Source: Winogradskyella flava (GTDB lineage: Bacteria > Bacteroidota > Bacteroidia > Flavobacteriales > Flavobacteriaceae). Taken from it: DNA of 64,000 nt. Below are positions 17,214-25,514 of this stretch, in pieces. Every line of letters begins with the position of its first letter. Positions within the stretch are counted from its first letter, which is position 1. The DNA lies in the NCBI RefSeq assembly GCF_014243395.1, contig NZ_JACLCP010000001.1, positions 1-64,000 on the forward strand. Reading direction: 5' to 3'. A program made the position numbers and the translations under genes. A model generated the notes under the pieces. That model worked only from the letters and a program-made list of their open reading frames with translations. It had not been told where the DNA came from and did not search any database.

Positions 17214-18215
17214 TTAAACTAAGTAGAAGAATGTAAATACAAATACCCAAACTAAATCGACAAAGTGCCAATATAGTCCAACCTTTTCTACCATTTCGTA
17301 ACTCCCTCTTCGTTCGTAGGTTCCGAGTATCACATTAAAGAAAATGATAATATTGATCACTACACCAGAGAATACGTGGAATCCATGAAAGCCTGTAATG
17401 AAAAAGAAGAAATCGGCAAATAATGATGTTCCATACTCATTGACCACCAGATTAGCACCTTTGACTACTAATTTCCCATTTTCTTTTATTTGTTTTAGAG
17501 ACTCTTCTCTCGATAACACTGTTTTTTCGCCGTTCTCATTTATGATTTGAGTTCTAACTAATATATTATCATTGGCTTCTAAACCTTTGTAAATTTCTCC
17601 AACAGTGTATGGTGGCAGTGACTCCTCTGTTACAAACCACAAACCACTACTACGATCGTGTTGTGCTCGTTCACTAGTTTGAGCTATTGCAAATTCATCG
17701 ATTGATATGCGTTTAAACTTCTCTACACCATCAACAGTAACGTTTTCACCGAATTGCAAAATGTTACCACCTTTAGTTTGCACAGCACCATAATCTCCTT
17801 GAATAAATGTTGCCCATTCCCAAGCCTGAGAACCAACAAATATGGCCCCACCAATTATGGTCAAAAACATGTACAAAGTCACCTTTGCCTTATTCATATG
17901 GTGTCCTGCATCTACAGCTAATACCATAGTCACAGATGACATAATAAGAATAAACGTCATGAACGCGACATATATCATTGGTAGTTCCTGACCATGCAAA
18001 AATGGCACGTGTGTAAACACCTCATCCGCTATTGGCCATTCTTTTATAAACTTAAATCTTGAAAAACCATAAGCCGCTAAAAAGCCTGAAAATGTCAATG
18101 CATCAGATACAATGAAAAACCACATCATCAACTTTCCATAACTTGCTTTTAAAGGCTTATTACCGCCTCCCCAAGTCTTTCCTTCAGTACCAGTACTAAC
18201 TACTGTAGAATCCAT
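17214..18215 (-). CDS. Cytochrome c oxidase subunit III with a large soluble insertion
   Basis: A 333-residue protein. Subunit III helices are visible at about 28-50, 76-100 and 112-130, then at 263-290 (ADFFFFITGFHGFHVFSGV) and at 310-333 (YWHFVDLVWVFVFTFFYLV). Between them (about 141-262) is a hydrophilic stretch of some 120 residues that standard subunit III does not have; it faces one side of the membrane. The subunit stabilises oxygen and proton delivery to subunit I. It follows a second, shorter subunit III-type gene. Confidence 0.9.
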   Translation of the reverse strand: MDSTVVSTGTEGKTWGGGNKPLKASYGKLMMWFFIVSDALTFSGFLAAYGFSRFKFIKEWPIADEVFTHVPFLHGQELPMIYVAFMTFILIMSSVTMVLAVDAGHHMNKAKVTLYMFLTIIGGAIFVGSQAWEWATFIQGDYGAVQTKGGNILQFGENVTVDGVEKFKRISIDEFAIAQTSERAQHDRSSGLWFVTEESLPPYTVGEIYKGLEANDNILVRTQIINENGEKTVLSREESLKQIKENGKLVVKGANLVVNEYGTSLFADFFFFITGFHGFHVFSGVVINIIIFFNVILGTYERRGSYEMVEKVGLYWHFVDLVWVFVFTFFYLV

Positions 18216-18252
18216 AGAATTTATTTAAATTTTTAAGATTGGACAAAAATAA

Positions 18253-18852
18253 TCAAATTATATCTCTAAAAAAATATAAAAACAAAAAGAGCACAAGCCA
18301 AAGCAGGTCTACGAAATGCCAAAAATTAGCAGCCAGTTCCAAACCCAACATATTGTTGGCATTATACTTCTGTTTAAAATGATTATAAATTACAACAATA
18401 ATGCATATCAGCCCAGCAATAACGTGACCTATATGTACTACAGCTATCAAGTAGATGTAAGACATCGTAATATTACTTGTTGGTCCCGTAAAATTATAAC
18501 CTGCTTCTATAATTTGTCTAAAACCCTCTAACTGGCTAAAAACGAAAGCAATTCCAAGTCCCAAAGTCGCCAGCAGGTAAATCGAAGCCATGCTCCTGTT
18601 ACTTTGTCTTATAGCGCGCTTTGCCAAAATAAATGTAAGGCTACTCAACAAAATGATACCAACACTTATTAGAAAAGCATTTGGCAATTCGTAATTTGAT
18701 AACCAATCCTTATTTAGCCTTTGTTTGCTGCTTACTATAAAAGCACTTATTAAACCCGCAAAAGACATTACTAGAGAACCAATACCAAATGCTAGCATCA
18801 TCTTTTTTGATCTCGCTCTTTTCTCCTCTGGTGTTCCTTGTGTTAAATCCAT
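18253..18852 (-). CDS. Cytochrome c oxidase subunit III-like protein, short form
   Basis: A 199-residue protein with five predicted helices and the subunit III ending AANFWHFVDLLWLVLFLFLYFF. The middle has VAVVHIGHVIAGL, matching the helix that carries GFHxxH in the larger copy. It begins two bases after ctaB and precedes the 333-residue copy, so both are likely made together. Whether both enter one complex, or one belongs to a different oxidase, cannot be told from the sequence. Confidence 0.88.
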   Translation of the reverse strand: MDLTQGTPEEKRARSKKMMLAFGIGSLVMSFAGLISAFIVSSKQRLNKDWLSNYELPNAFLISVGIILLSSLTFILAKRAIRQSNRSMASIYLLATLGLGIAFVFSQLEGFRQIIEAGYNFTGPTSNITMSYIYLIAVVHIGHVIAGLICIIVVIYNHFKQKYNANNMLGLELAANFWHFVDLLWLVLFLFLYFFRDII

Positions 18853-18853
18853 C

Positions 18854-19747
18854 TTATCTTAAAAATTTATCCGCAACATATATAATCTGCAACATTGTAA
18901 TATAAAATACACTTGATAGCATTAGTTGTTTGGCCGCCTTTGTGGTGCGAAGTTTAAAGAGCTTGAATGCATAGACTAGCATTAACATGCCTAATCCAAA
19001 CACCAAAATTGCGCCTACTATTGACAGCTTCAAGTCTCCAGTAAATCCAAATACAGGAATTACAGATACAATAACCGTCCAAGCACTGTACAATATAATC
19101 TGCACTGCTGTTCCCTTGTCTGGCTTACCAGTAGGTAACATGAAAAAACCACCTTTTTTATAGTCATCATGTAAGAACCACCCTATTGCCCAAAAGTGTG
19201 GAAACTGCCAAAAAAATTGTATCGCAAATAATGTTCCCGGCTCAATACCAAAGTCATTGCGCGCTGCGACCCAACCTAACATAAAAGGAATAGCCCCTGG
19301 CAAGGCACCGACAAAAACAGCTAAAGGTGTTTTTGTCTTTAAGGGTGTGTAAACGCTAGTATACAAAAATATGGATATCGCTCCCCACATTGCTGTCTTG
19401 GGGTTGATAATATAGAGTGTGATTAAGCCTAATATGGTAAAAGATGTTGCAATGACAAAAGCTGTATTTACGGACATTCGACCAGCTGGAATCGGTCTGT
19501 TCTTTGTACGATCCATCAAAGCATCCAAGTCACGCTCAATGATTTGATTATACGCATTTGAGGCACCTACCATGAAGTAACCACCTAAAGCTAGCAATGT
19601 AAGTGTAGTGAAACTGATAGTTTCTACTCCAAGGAGATAACCAGCAAGCGCAGAAAACACAACGCTTATGGATAATCCCATTTTTGTGATTTCCTTAAAA
19701 TCTGTTATCACAGAAGCTGCTGATACCGAAGATTTTGTACTATCCAA
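18854..19747 (-). CDS. ctaB: Protoheme IX farnesyltransferase (heme O synthase)
   Basis: A 297-residue UbiA-family membrane protein with about eight or nine helices. The first prenyl-diphosphate/Mg site is NAYNQIIERDLDALMDRTKN followed by RPIPAGR. The second conserved loop contains HDDYKKGGFFMLP. It converts heme B to heme O in the inner membrane, the step before heme A, for the aa3-type oxidase encoded here. First gene of the accessory operon, divergent from a hydrolase gene across 149 bases. Confidence 0.94.
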   Translation of the reverse strand: MDSTKSSVSAASVITDFKEITKMGLSISVVFSALAGYLLGVETISFTTLTLLALGGYFMVGASNAYNQIIERDLDALMDRTKNRPIPAGRMSVNTAFVIATSFTILGLITLYIINPKTAMWGAISIFLYTSVYTPLKTKTPLAVFVGALPGAIPFMLGWVAARNDFGIEPGTLFAIQFFWQFPHFWAIGWFLHDDYKKGGFFMLPTGKPDKGTAVQIILYSAWTVIVSVIPVFGFTGDLKLSIVGAILVFGLGMLMLVYAFKLFKLRTTKAAKQLMLSSVFYITMLQIIYVADKFLR

Positions 19748-19896
19748 GTCCTTAGTGCTTTGTTACTTTCTTAGCGAGTGCAAAGATACTCTGAAATTTA
19801 GTTTTTACCAACGTAGGATGTTCGTTTAATTTTAAATTTATGAAATCCTGTAAGTTTATTTATTTTTATAGGACATAATGCACTTAATCCTTTGTT

Positions 19897-20787
19897 ATGA
19901 AATCATTGTCTTTTTCGTCTGTCCTTCTTTTTATTATTTCAAGCTCAATTTATGCTCAAGGTCGTTTTGATGACGTAGAAATTAAAACCACCCAATTAAC
20001 AGACCACACCTACATGCTTGAAGGTGCTGGCGGAAACATTGGGGTTTCCGTAGGCGATGATGGTGTATTTGTTATTGATGATCAGTTTGCTCCATTATCT
20101 GAAAAAATTCTTAGAGCAATAAAAGAACTTAGCGACCAACCACTAAAATTTTTGGTAAACACACATTATCATGGCGACCACTCTGGCGGTAATGAAAACA
20201 TGGCAAAAGCTGGAGCAACAATAATTGCTCACGATAATGTAAAAAAACGTCTGGAAGCTAAGCAACGTGATGGTAGTTACAAACCCAAAGAAGCACTTCC
20301 TGTTATTACGTTTAATGATAAATTAAATATCTCAATAAATAATGAAAGTATTGCCATATTTCATGTGAGCAATGCTCACACTGATGGTGATGCCATCCTA
20401 TACTTCACAGAAAGTAACGTACTTCATACTGGTGATACTTATTTTAATGGTCGCTATCCATATATCGATTTGAACTCTGGCGGAAGTGTGAACGGTTACA
20501 TAGAAGCTGCAAAACGTGGCTTGATGGTGATTGATGAAAATACCAAAATTATTCCTGGACATGGAAAATTATCTAATCAGCAGGAGTATAAAAAATTTCT
20601 GAAAATGCTTGAAGAATTAAGAGATAATATTCAAAAAGCCATAGATGATGGTAAGACTGAAGATGAGGTTAAGTCAGATGAAACATTAACCAAAACCTAT
20701 GACGATTTAGGTTATGGCTCTGGATTTATAAACAGTGAGCGAATTCGACTGACGTTTTACAAAAGTTTAAAAGGCAACAAATCTTAA
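19897..20787 (+). CDS. Secreted metallo-beta-lactamase-fold hydrolase
   Basis: A 296-residue protein with a signal peptide (about 1-21, ending in YAQG). Metal ligands are all present: H90-x-H92-x-D94-H95 in NTHYHGDHSGG, H160 in NAHTDGD, D179 in HTGDTYFNG and H221 in IIPGHG. The bridging position is Asp, as in glyoxalase II-like and many other hydrolases of the fold, rather than the Cys of class B1 beta-lactamases. So the substrate is unlikely to be a typical carbapenem and is unknown. Its end overlaps the convergent remB by four bases. Confidence 0.88.
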   Translation: MKSLSFSSVLLFIISSSIYAQGRFDDVEIKTTQLTDHTYMLEGAGGNIGVSVGDDGVFVIDDQFAPLSEKILRAIKELSDQPLKFLVNTHYHGDHSGGNENMAKAGATIIAHDNVKKRLEAKQRDGSYKPKEALPVITFNDKLNISINNESIAIFHVSNAHTDGDAILYFTESNVLHTGDTYFNGRYPYIDLNSGGSVNGYIEAAKRGLMVIDENTKIIPGHGKLSNQQEYKKFLKMLEELRDNIQKAIDDGKTEDEVKSDETLTKTYDDLGYGSGFINSERIRLTFYKSLKGNKS

Positions 20788-22892
20788 AAATCATTATACC
20801 AGTTAAATAGATCAGTTCTAATACCTATACTAAACCATAACGTATTAGACTCCATCGTGGAAGCTGTAATAGCATCAGGATTAAAGTCCCTAAAAATAAT
20901 ATTGGTAAACAACTTTAAGTTAGTAGTTGGATTTAGCAGATAACCTGCTTGGAACTCTGTCATAAAACTATTGGTCTTATTACCTTGTCCAATCTTAACA
21001 CCTGTATCAAAAGGTCTATCTTCTTCATTTCTATAGATATCTCCACCATAGAAAAAATTGTCCTCATCGTTATTAAAATCAAACCCTCTTCGACCCATAA
21101 TGACCTTAGCATCTGCAAACCAACGCTTATAGTTATATCTGCCAATTATTACGACTTCCTTGAAATTAGCGCCCCAAAGATGAGCCATCGGTTGATTAGC
21201 ATGCGCATAATTAAGTACAACAGAATTATGAGAGTAAGTATATGGTCTCACTTGATTGTATTCGGCTTGAAGCATTAGATCTTTTACTTTAAAAGCATCA
21301 TAATATTTTAGGCCAAGCTGATAACCGTATTTATTCTTCCAACTTTTATCTCCGCCTTTTATATCGCCCAAGGAAAATTCATCCAGAATAAATTGCCCAT
21401 AAAGATTGACCTTATTGTTCCATTTATATTTTGCCGAAGCTCCTAACACTGCATTACCAGAATCTTGACCAGATTCAAACTCAATCGCTCTATAAAAAAT
21501 CACTGGATTCAAATAATTGATATCAAAACCACGTCCATTAACATCTACCCACATAACGGATTCAAATAGACCAATATTGAGACGTTTAGATACATTCCAA
21601 CTTAAATAATGATTTGCCATATATTTCGTTAAGAAAGCACCATCTTCTTCTACTTCTGGTCTAATATCACGAAGCCACATCCAGGTATTGGTGTATTTTA
21701 TTTTCCAAAAGCTTGTGTTCAATTTCAAATAAGTGTATGGATTGGTTACATCACTTTGCAGTAAGGATCTATAACCATCACCAATAAAATTTTTACCGTG
21801 CCCAAACTGAATATTTAAATGTTTGCTAGGTGCAAACGACAAGTAACCTTCAGCCACAGGATAGTCATAACTACTACTCTTAAAGCGTTTAGCTATGCCA
21901 CGTCCTGGAATTACCGCAATTTCCGTATCTGTATTTGGTTTGCCTAAACTTTCAGCATAACGATTGAAATAGTCTGCGAAACGACCTTGACTTTCAAAAA
22001 CTGAAGCAGAAAAACTTAATTTTTTTCCTAATCCACCTTGAATAAAAACGCCTCTTGTATTGTTCCAAGTACTTTCATCTGCTTCAGTGTCAGAACCTAC
22101 TTGCAAATCTAAAACAGGATCTACAGTGAACCAATAATCTTTGCCTTGTACTTCTACCAAATGCTCATTATATAATTTCCTACCAATCCAAGAATCAGTC
22201 GATTTTGCTAAACTTTCCTTTTCTGCCTTAATATCATAATATTTAGCAACATCACTATATATAAATGGTTTTGCCGCTGTATGGCTATTGGTACCAATGG
22301 CATTCATGTCATCATCAAAACGTGCGTAATACGAATGTGTAAACGGCACATTTAACTGGCTACTATATTCTAATTTTTCATATGGTTGTATCTCATCATT
22401 TATCTTATCGAACTCATTAGATAACGTAGCATTCAGGTTGTCTTTTTGGTCTGTCTGAACCTCAACATTTTCATAGGGTTCGTCACTAGGTTCAGTTAAC
22501 GGAATGGCAATACTTATACTATACTGAACAAACGTAGGCTTAGCATTATAGGAAGCAGGCTTAATTTGAGGTAGTTCATTAAATACACGCTTAACTTCAG
22601 TCTTTAACTCTTCATAAATAGCATCCACATAAATTACTTTGAATTTACCTTCCTTGTCAACTTCAAATAAAACTTGTACATCTCCATTATATGCTTCATC
22701 TAAAGCAACCTGTGGTACTTTAAAAGTGTTGAATATGAAGTCATTTAAAGTATTATTAAAACAAGATTTTAAATATTCTACAACCAGTGAATCACATGCT
22801 TTAAAGACTGGTGGCTTCTCGTAAGTAGAGATGGTTTGAGCATTACCTATAAGAGAGACCAATGATAGAATTACAAGCAAATAACGCTTCAT
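20784..22892 (-). CDS. remB: Gliding motility protein RemB-like outer-membrane protein
   Basis: A 702-residue protein with a signal peptide (1-18, ending in GNAQ), then a TonB-C-like region (about 55-130, DEAYNGDVQVLFEVDKEGKF), an acidic linker, and a beta-rich C-terminal half with many aromatic strand patterns ending in WYNDF, typical of an outer-membrane barrel. The overall plan matches the flavobacterial RemB family, which affects gliding in Flavobacterium johnsoniae. The assignment comes from remembered family features, not a search. A TonB gene lies just upstream in the same direction, separated by a terminator. Confidence 0.65.
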   Translation of the reverse strand: MKRYLLVILSLVSLIGNAQTISTYEKPPVFKACDSLVVEYLKSCFNNTLNDFIFNTFKVPQVALDEAYNGDVQVLFEVDKEGKFKVIYVDAIYEELKTEVKRVFNELPQIKPASYNAKPTFVQYSISIAIPLTEPSDEPYENVEVQTDQKDNLNATLSNEFDKINDEIQPYEKLEYSSQLNVPFTHSYYARFDDDMNAIGTNSHTAAKPFIYSDVAKYYDIKAEKESLAKSTDSWIGRKLYNEHLVEVQGKDYWFTVDPVLDLQVGSDTEADESTWNNTRGVFIQGGLGKKLSFSASVFESQGRFADYFNRYAESLGKPNTDTEIAVIPGRGIAKRFKSSSYDYPVAEGYLSFAPSKHLNIQFGHGKNFIGDGYRSLLQSDVTNPYTYLKLNTSFWKIKYTNTWMWLRDIRPEVEEDGAFLTKYMANHYLSWNVSKRLNIGLFESVMWVDVNGRGFDINYLNPVIFYRAIEFESGQDSGNAVLGASAKYKWNNKVNLYGQFILDEFSLGDIKGGDKSWKNKYGYQLGLKYYDAFKVKDLMLQAEYNQVRPYTYSHNSVVLNYAHANQPMAHLWGANFKEVVIIGRYNYKRWFADAKVIMGRRGFDFNNDEDNFFYGGDIYRNEEDRPFDTGVKIGQGNKTNSFMTEFQAGYLLNPTTNLKLFTNIIFRDFNPDAITASTMESNTLWFSIGIRTDLFNWYNDF

Positions 22893-22950
22893 AAAAGGGA
22901 GTAAGTTTAATTGTTCGAAAGATACTTATTTTTTTTAGTAACCATAAAAG

Positions 22951-22982
22951 AAAAAACCGCCATCCAATGGATAACGGTTTTT
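22951..22982 (-). terminator. Hairpin terminator after the first TonB gene
   Basis: AAAAACCG and CGGTTTTT form the outer stem and ATCC/GGAT the inner stem, around a short loop. It lies between tonB (23004) and remB (22892). Confidence 0.8.
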
Positions 22983-23003
22983 AATTTTTAAATGCTCTAT
23001 ACT

Positions 23004-23795
23004 TTAGTTTCTTACTTCAAATTTTATTGGAAGTGTATAAATAACACCAACTGGAGTATTTCTTTGATAACCTGGTTTCATGTGAGGTATCTTATCAATA
23101 ACACGCTTTGCTTCTTTTTCTAACGCCGGATGTGGTCCTCTAATTTTTATATCGGTCACGTTACCATTTTTATCTACTGTAAATTGGGTTTGAATCTTTT
23201 GTAAGCCACTTATACCATACTGATTTGCAATATTTGTATTGAACTTTTTTCCCACTAATTTGGTTATCTTTTTAGACATACACTTTTTACGTTCGCTGTT
23301 CGTTTCGAACTTTTCGCAGCCTGGGTATATCGGTGCTACCTCTACTTTTATAAAATCCACTATTACTGGATCTTTAGGACGCGGCGCGACATGAATATCG
23401 CCAATTTCCACTGGTTCTGGCGATACGTCTGGAGCATCTGGAGTATTGATAATTTTTTCAATAATAGGTGTGTCATCCTTAACTTCTTTATATACATCCG
23501 TTAAATCCTTACTTGGTGCTGGTTCAGGATCTTTTGGTTTAATAACTTCGACGATAAAGGGTTCCACATATTCTATTGAAACTTTTTCAACATTGGCTGT
23601 TTCTTGAGAGAGGATAATCTTCTTATCCTGAAACTGCATTTCAAAAAGTGCATAGGTACCAAGCAAACACAAAATCAACCCTATCTGAAAATATAGGGTT
23701 GAGTTTTTTTGTAAATTTGCATCATGCTTTTGTGATTTCTTTACTTCAATAGTGCTCTGACCAGCATTATCGAAGACTTTTTTAGAGTTTTTCAT
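23004..23795 (-). CDS. Energy transducer TonB (copy A)
   Basis: A 263-residue protein with one N-terminal membrane helix (about 32-50), a Pro/Glu/Lys-rich linker (about 80-150, EVIKPKDPEPAPSKD) and a C-terminal TonB domain (about 165-262, IQTQFTVDKNGNVTDI and PHMKPGYQRNTPVGVIYTLP). It transmits proton-motive force to TonB-dependent receptors. A segment before the domain, YPGCEKFETNSERKKCMS, is shared with the neighbouring copy (PGCE, then KKCMS) and could form a disulfide. Monocistronic, bounded by two terminators. Confidence 0.9.
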   Translation of the reverse strand: MKNSKKVFDNAGQSTIEVKKSQKHDANLQKNSTLYFQIGLILCLLGTYALFEMQFQDKKIILSQETANVEKVSIEYVEPFIVEVIKPKDPEPAPSKDLTDVYKEVKDDTPIIEKIINTPDAPDVSPEPVEIGDIHVAPRPKDPVIVDFIKVEVAPIYPGCEKFETNSERKKCMSKKITKLVGKKFNTNIANQYGISGLQKIQTQFTVDKNGNVTDIKIRGPHPALEKEAKRVIDKIPHMKPGYQRNTPVGVIYTLPIKFEVRN

Positions 23796-23854
23796 AATAC
23801 GTATTATTTAAAATGTTAATATTATGTCAAAGTCACAATAAGCATACCAAAACG

Positions 23855-23889
23855 AAAATCCCGTCCAATTAATTTTGAACGGGATTTTT
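23855..23889 (-). terminator. Hairpin terminator between the two TonB genes
   Basis: AAAATCCCGT and ACGGGATTTT form a ten-pair stem with a 14-base loop. The tract of T residues on the minus strand fits termination after the upstream TonB gene. Confidence 0.82.
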
Positions 23890-23910
23890 ATATATAAGAA
23901 AACTTTTTCT

Positions 23911-24639
23911 CTAGTCTTGCACCTGGAATACAATTGGTAATGAATAAGGCACTATTACCGCCTTACCTCTTTGTTTACCGGGTTTCATTTTTGGAAGCAA
24001 GTTAATCACACGCTTTGCTTCTTTCTCTAATCCTGGATGTGGTCCACGAGCACCTACTTGTACTACATTTCCACTTTTGTCAATTTTAAAGGAAACGAAA
24101 ATACGCTTTCTACCAGGAGGTAACCCTAAGTCACTCGCCAATTCTTTATTGAACTTTCTATTAACAAGCTTCTGTACTTTTTCGGACATACATTTTTTCT
24201 TGGCCGCATTACCTTTTTTATTTTCACAACCAGGAAAAACTGGAACATTTTCAATAACTGAGAATGGCACCTCTATGTCTTCCTCTACTTCCTCTACTTC
24301 TACTTCTTCAACCTCAACAATTTCTGTATCCATTTCAGTCTCGGTAGATTCTATAACAGTTTCTTCTACTTCTTCTTCATCTTCTACAACTTCAATAATT
24401 TCTGGAGCTGCTGGTGGTGGAGGTGGTGGAGGTGGTGGCGTAATTATTTGCTCTGTAATTGGTACTTCTTCATCTAATTCGTCATCTAGATTTAGTGAGT
24501 CTATCGCTATATCACTCTTGTCATACGTTTTGTAGTTAATCGTCATGTATGTAATGCCTAGCATTAAAGCGAGACCTACAGCGAAAAATAGCGAACTATT
24601 GCGCCTCACGTCCGATTTTGGATTCTTCTTAGGTTCCAT
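23911..24639 (-). CDS. Energy transducer TonB (copy B) with polyproline and acidic linker
   Basis: A 242-residue protein with a membrane helix (about 16-33), a run of nine prolines (about 67-75), then a very acidic stretch made of short Glu/Val repeats (about 80-125), and the C-terminal TonB domain (FVSFKIDKSGNVVQVGARG, PKMKPGKQRGKAVIVPYSLP). It shares PGCE...KKCMS and KLV..KFN with copy A, so the two are close paralogues differing mainly in linker composition. It lies last in the maeB-ruvA-sprA-gcvH-vanZ-tonB run. Confidence 0.9.
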   Translation of the reverse strand: MEPKKNPKSDVRRNSSLFFAVGLALMLGITYMTINYKTYDKSDIAIDSLNLDDELDEEVPITEQIITPPPPPPPPPAAPEIIEVVEDEEEVEETVIESTETEMDTEIVEVEEVEVEEVEEDIEVPFSVIENVPVFPGCENKKGNAAKKKCMSEKVQKLVNRKFNKELASDLGLPPGRKRIFVSFKIDKSGNVVQVGARGPHPGLEKEAKRVINLLPKMKPGKQRGKAVIVPYSLPIVFQVQD

Positions 24640-24704
24640 AATATTTTCTTTATTAGAGTGTCGCTAATTTAACTAAATAATAGTAAAAAAAGCAAGACTT
24701 GGTA

Positions 24705-25088
24705 TTATTTTAACTTAATTACATCTAATTTAATCGCAATTAACGTGCCAAGTAAGATGCCTAAACAATTGGCCGTTAAATCATATACATCATAAGTTCT
24801 ATTAGGATTTAGCTTATGCTGAATAAGCTCTAAAACTATTCCAAATAGCAGTAAGCAAAGGAGTACAATGTTTAATATTTGTTTCTTTTTAGAAGGCTTA
24901 AAATAAGTTATCCATAAAGCTGCTAATCCAAAATATGCAACGAAATGATAGATTTTATCATCAAAAGAAGATCCAAGACTTGGTACGCCATTGAGATTTA
25001 TGAATGTAGTTATGGTAAGTGCAATGGTGTAAACCAATGCAACAAACAAAAGCAGTTTTCTAAGAACTAACAATGGCTTTATAGTCAT
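24705..25088 (-). CDS. VanZ-like membrane protein
   Basis: A 127-residue protein with four helices (about 10-28, 45-60, 68-88 and 98-118) and the VanZ-like pattern DKIYHFVAYFGLAALW. VanZ-like proteins are common after gcvH in flavobacteria; their function is unknown apart from teicoplanin tolerance for the founding member. The start overlaps the end of gcvH by 29 bases, which implies coupled translation; no later in-frame ATG is found near the N-terminus. Confidence 0.8.
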   Translation of the reverse strand: MTIKPLLVLRKLLLFVALVYTIALTITTFINLNGVPSLGSSFDDKIYHFVAYFGLAALWITYFKPSKKKQILNIVLLCLLLFGIVLELIQHKLNPNRTYDVYDLTANCLGILLGTLIAIKLDVIKLK

Positions 25089-25440
25089 CAGCAGACAATA
25101 AATTGTCTATTTGCGATTCATCAGAGAACTTTAATTTTATCATCCAGCCTTCTCCATAAGGATCTGTATTTACCTTTTCTGGTTCGTCCTCTAAATTTTC
25201 GTTGAATTCGATAATTTCTCCTGATAAAGGCAGGAACAAATCTGAAACAGTTTTAACGGCTTCAACAGTACCAAAGACTTCTTCCACCTCTAAAGTCTCA
25301 TCTAAAGTATCGACTTCTACGTATACGATATCGCCCAATTCGCCTTGAGCAAAATCTGTAATACCTACAGTGGCAACATCGCCATCTATCTTAATCCATT
25401 CGTGGTCCTTAGTATATTTTAATTCTGATGGTATATTCAT
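25060..25440 (-). CDS. gcvH: Glycine cleavage system H protein
   Basis: A 126-residue protein that opens MNIPSELKYTKDHEWIKIDG, the usual start. The lipoyl-carrying lysine is K63 in FGTVEAVKTVSDLFLPLSGE. The lipoylated arm shuttles the aminomethyl group between the P, T and L proteins of glycine cleavage. Full length for the family. It is sandwiched between sprA and a VanZ-like gene in an order that recurs in the Flavobacteriaceae and is not explained by shared function. Confidence 0.95.
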   Translation of the reverse strand: MNIPSELKYTKDHEWIKIDGDVATVGITDFAQGELGDIVYVEVDTLDETLEVEEVFGTVEAVKTVSDLFLPLSGEIIEFNENLEDEPEKVNTDPYGEGWMIKLKFSDESQIDNLLSADDYKAIVSS

Positions 25441-25514
25441 TTTCGTTTATATAAAATAGTTATTGCAGCAAATTTAATTTTTTAATTACTTCTTTTCAAG
25501 ATTAAAACTCAAAA

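Noticed and set aside
19897..20787. Naming the hydrolase a carbapenemase
   Set aside because: The fold and ligands are those of the general superfamily; Asp instead of the B1 Cys and lack of specific resistance motifs do not support the name.
24077..24535. Plus-strand frame of 152 codons opposite the second TonB gene, Ser/Thr-rich
   Set aside because: It is the antisense of the acidic and polyproline linker; low-complexity sequence keeps the opposite frame open. No start signal or family pattern.
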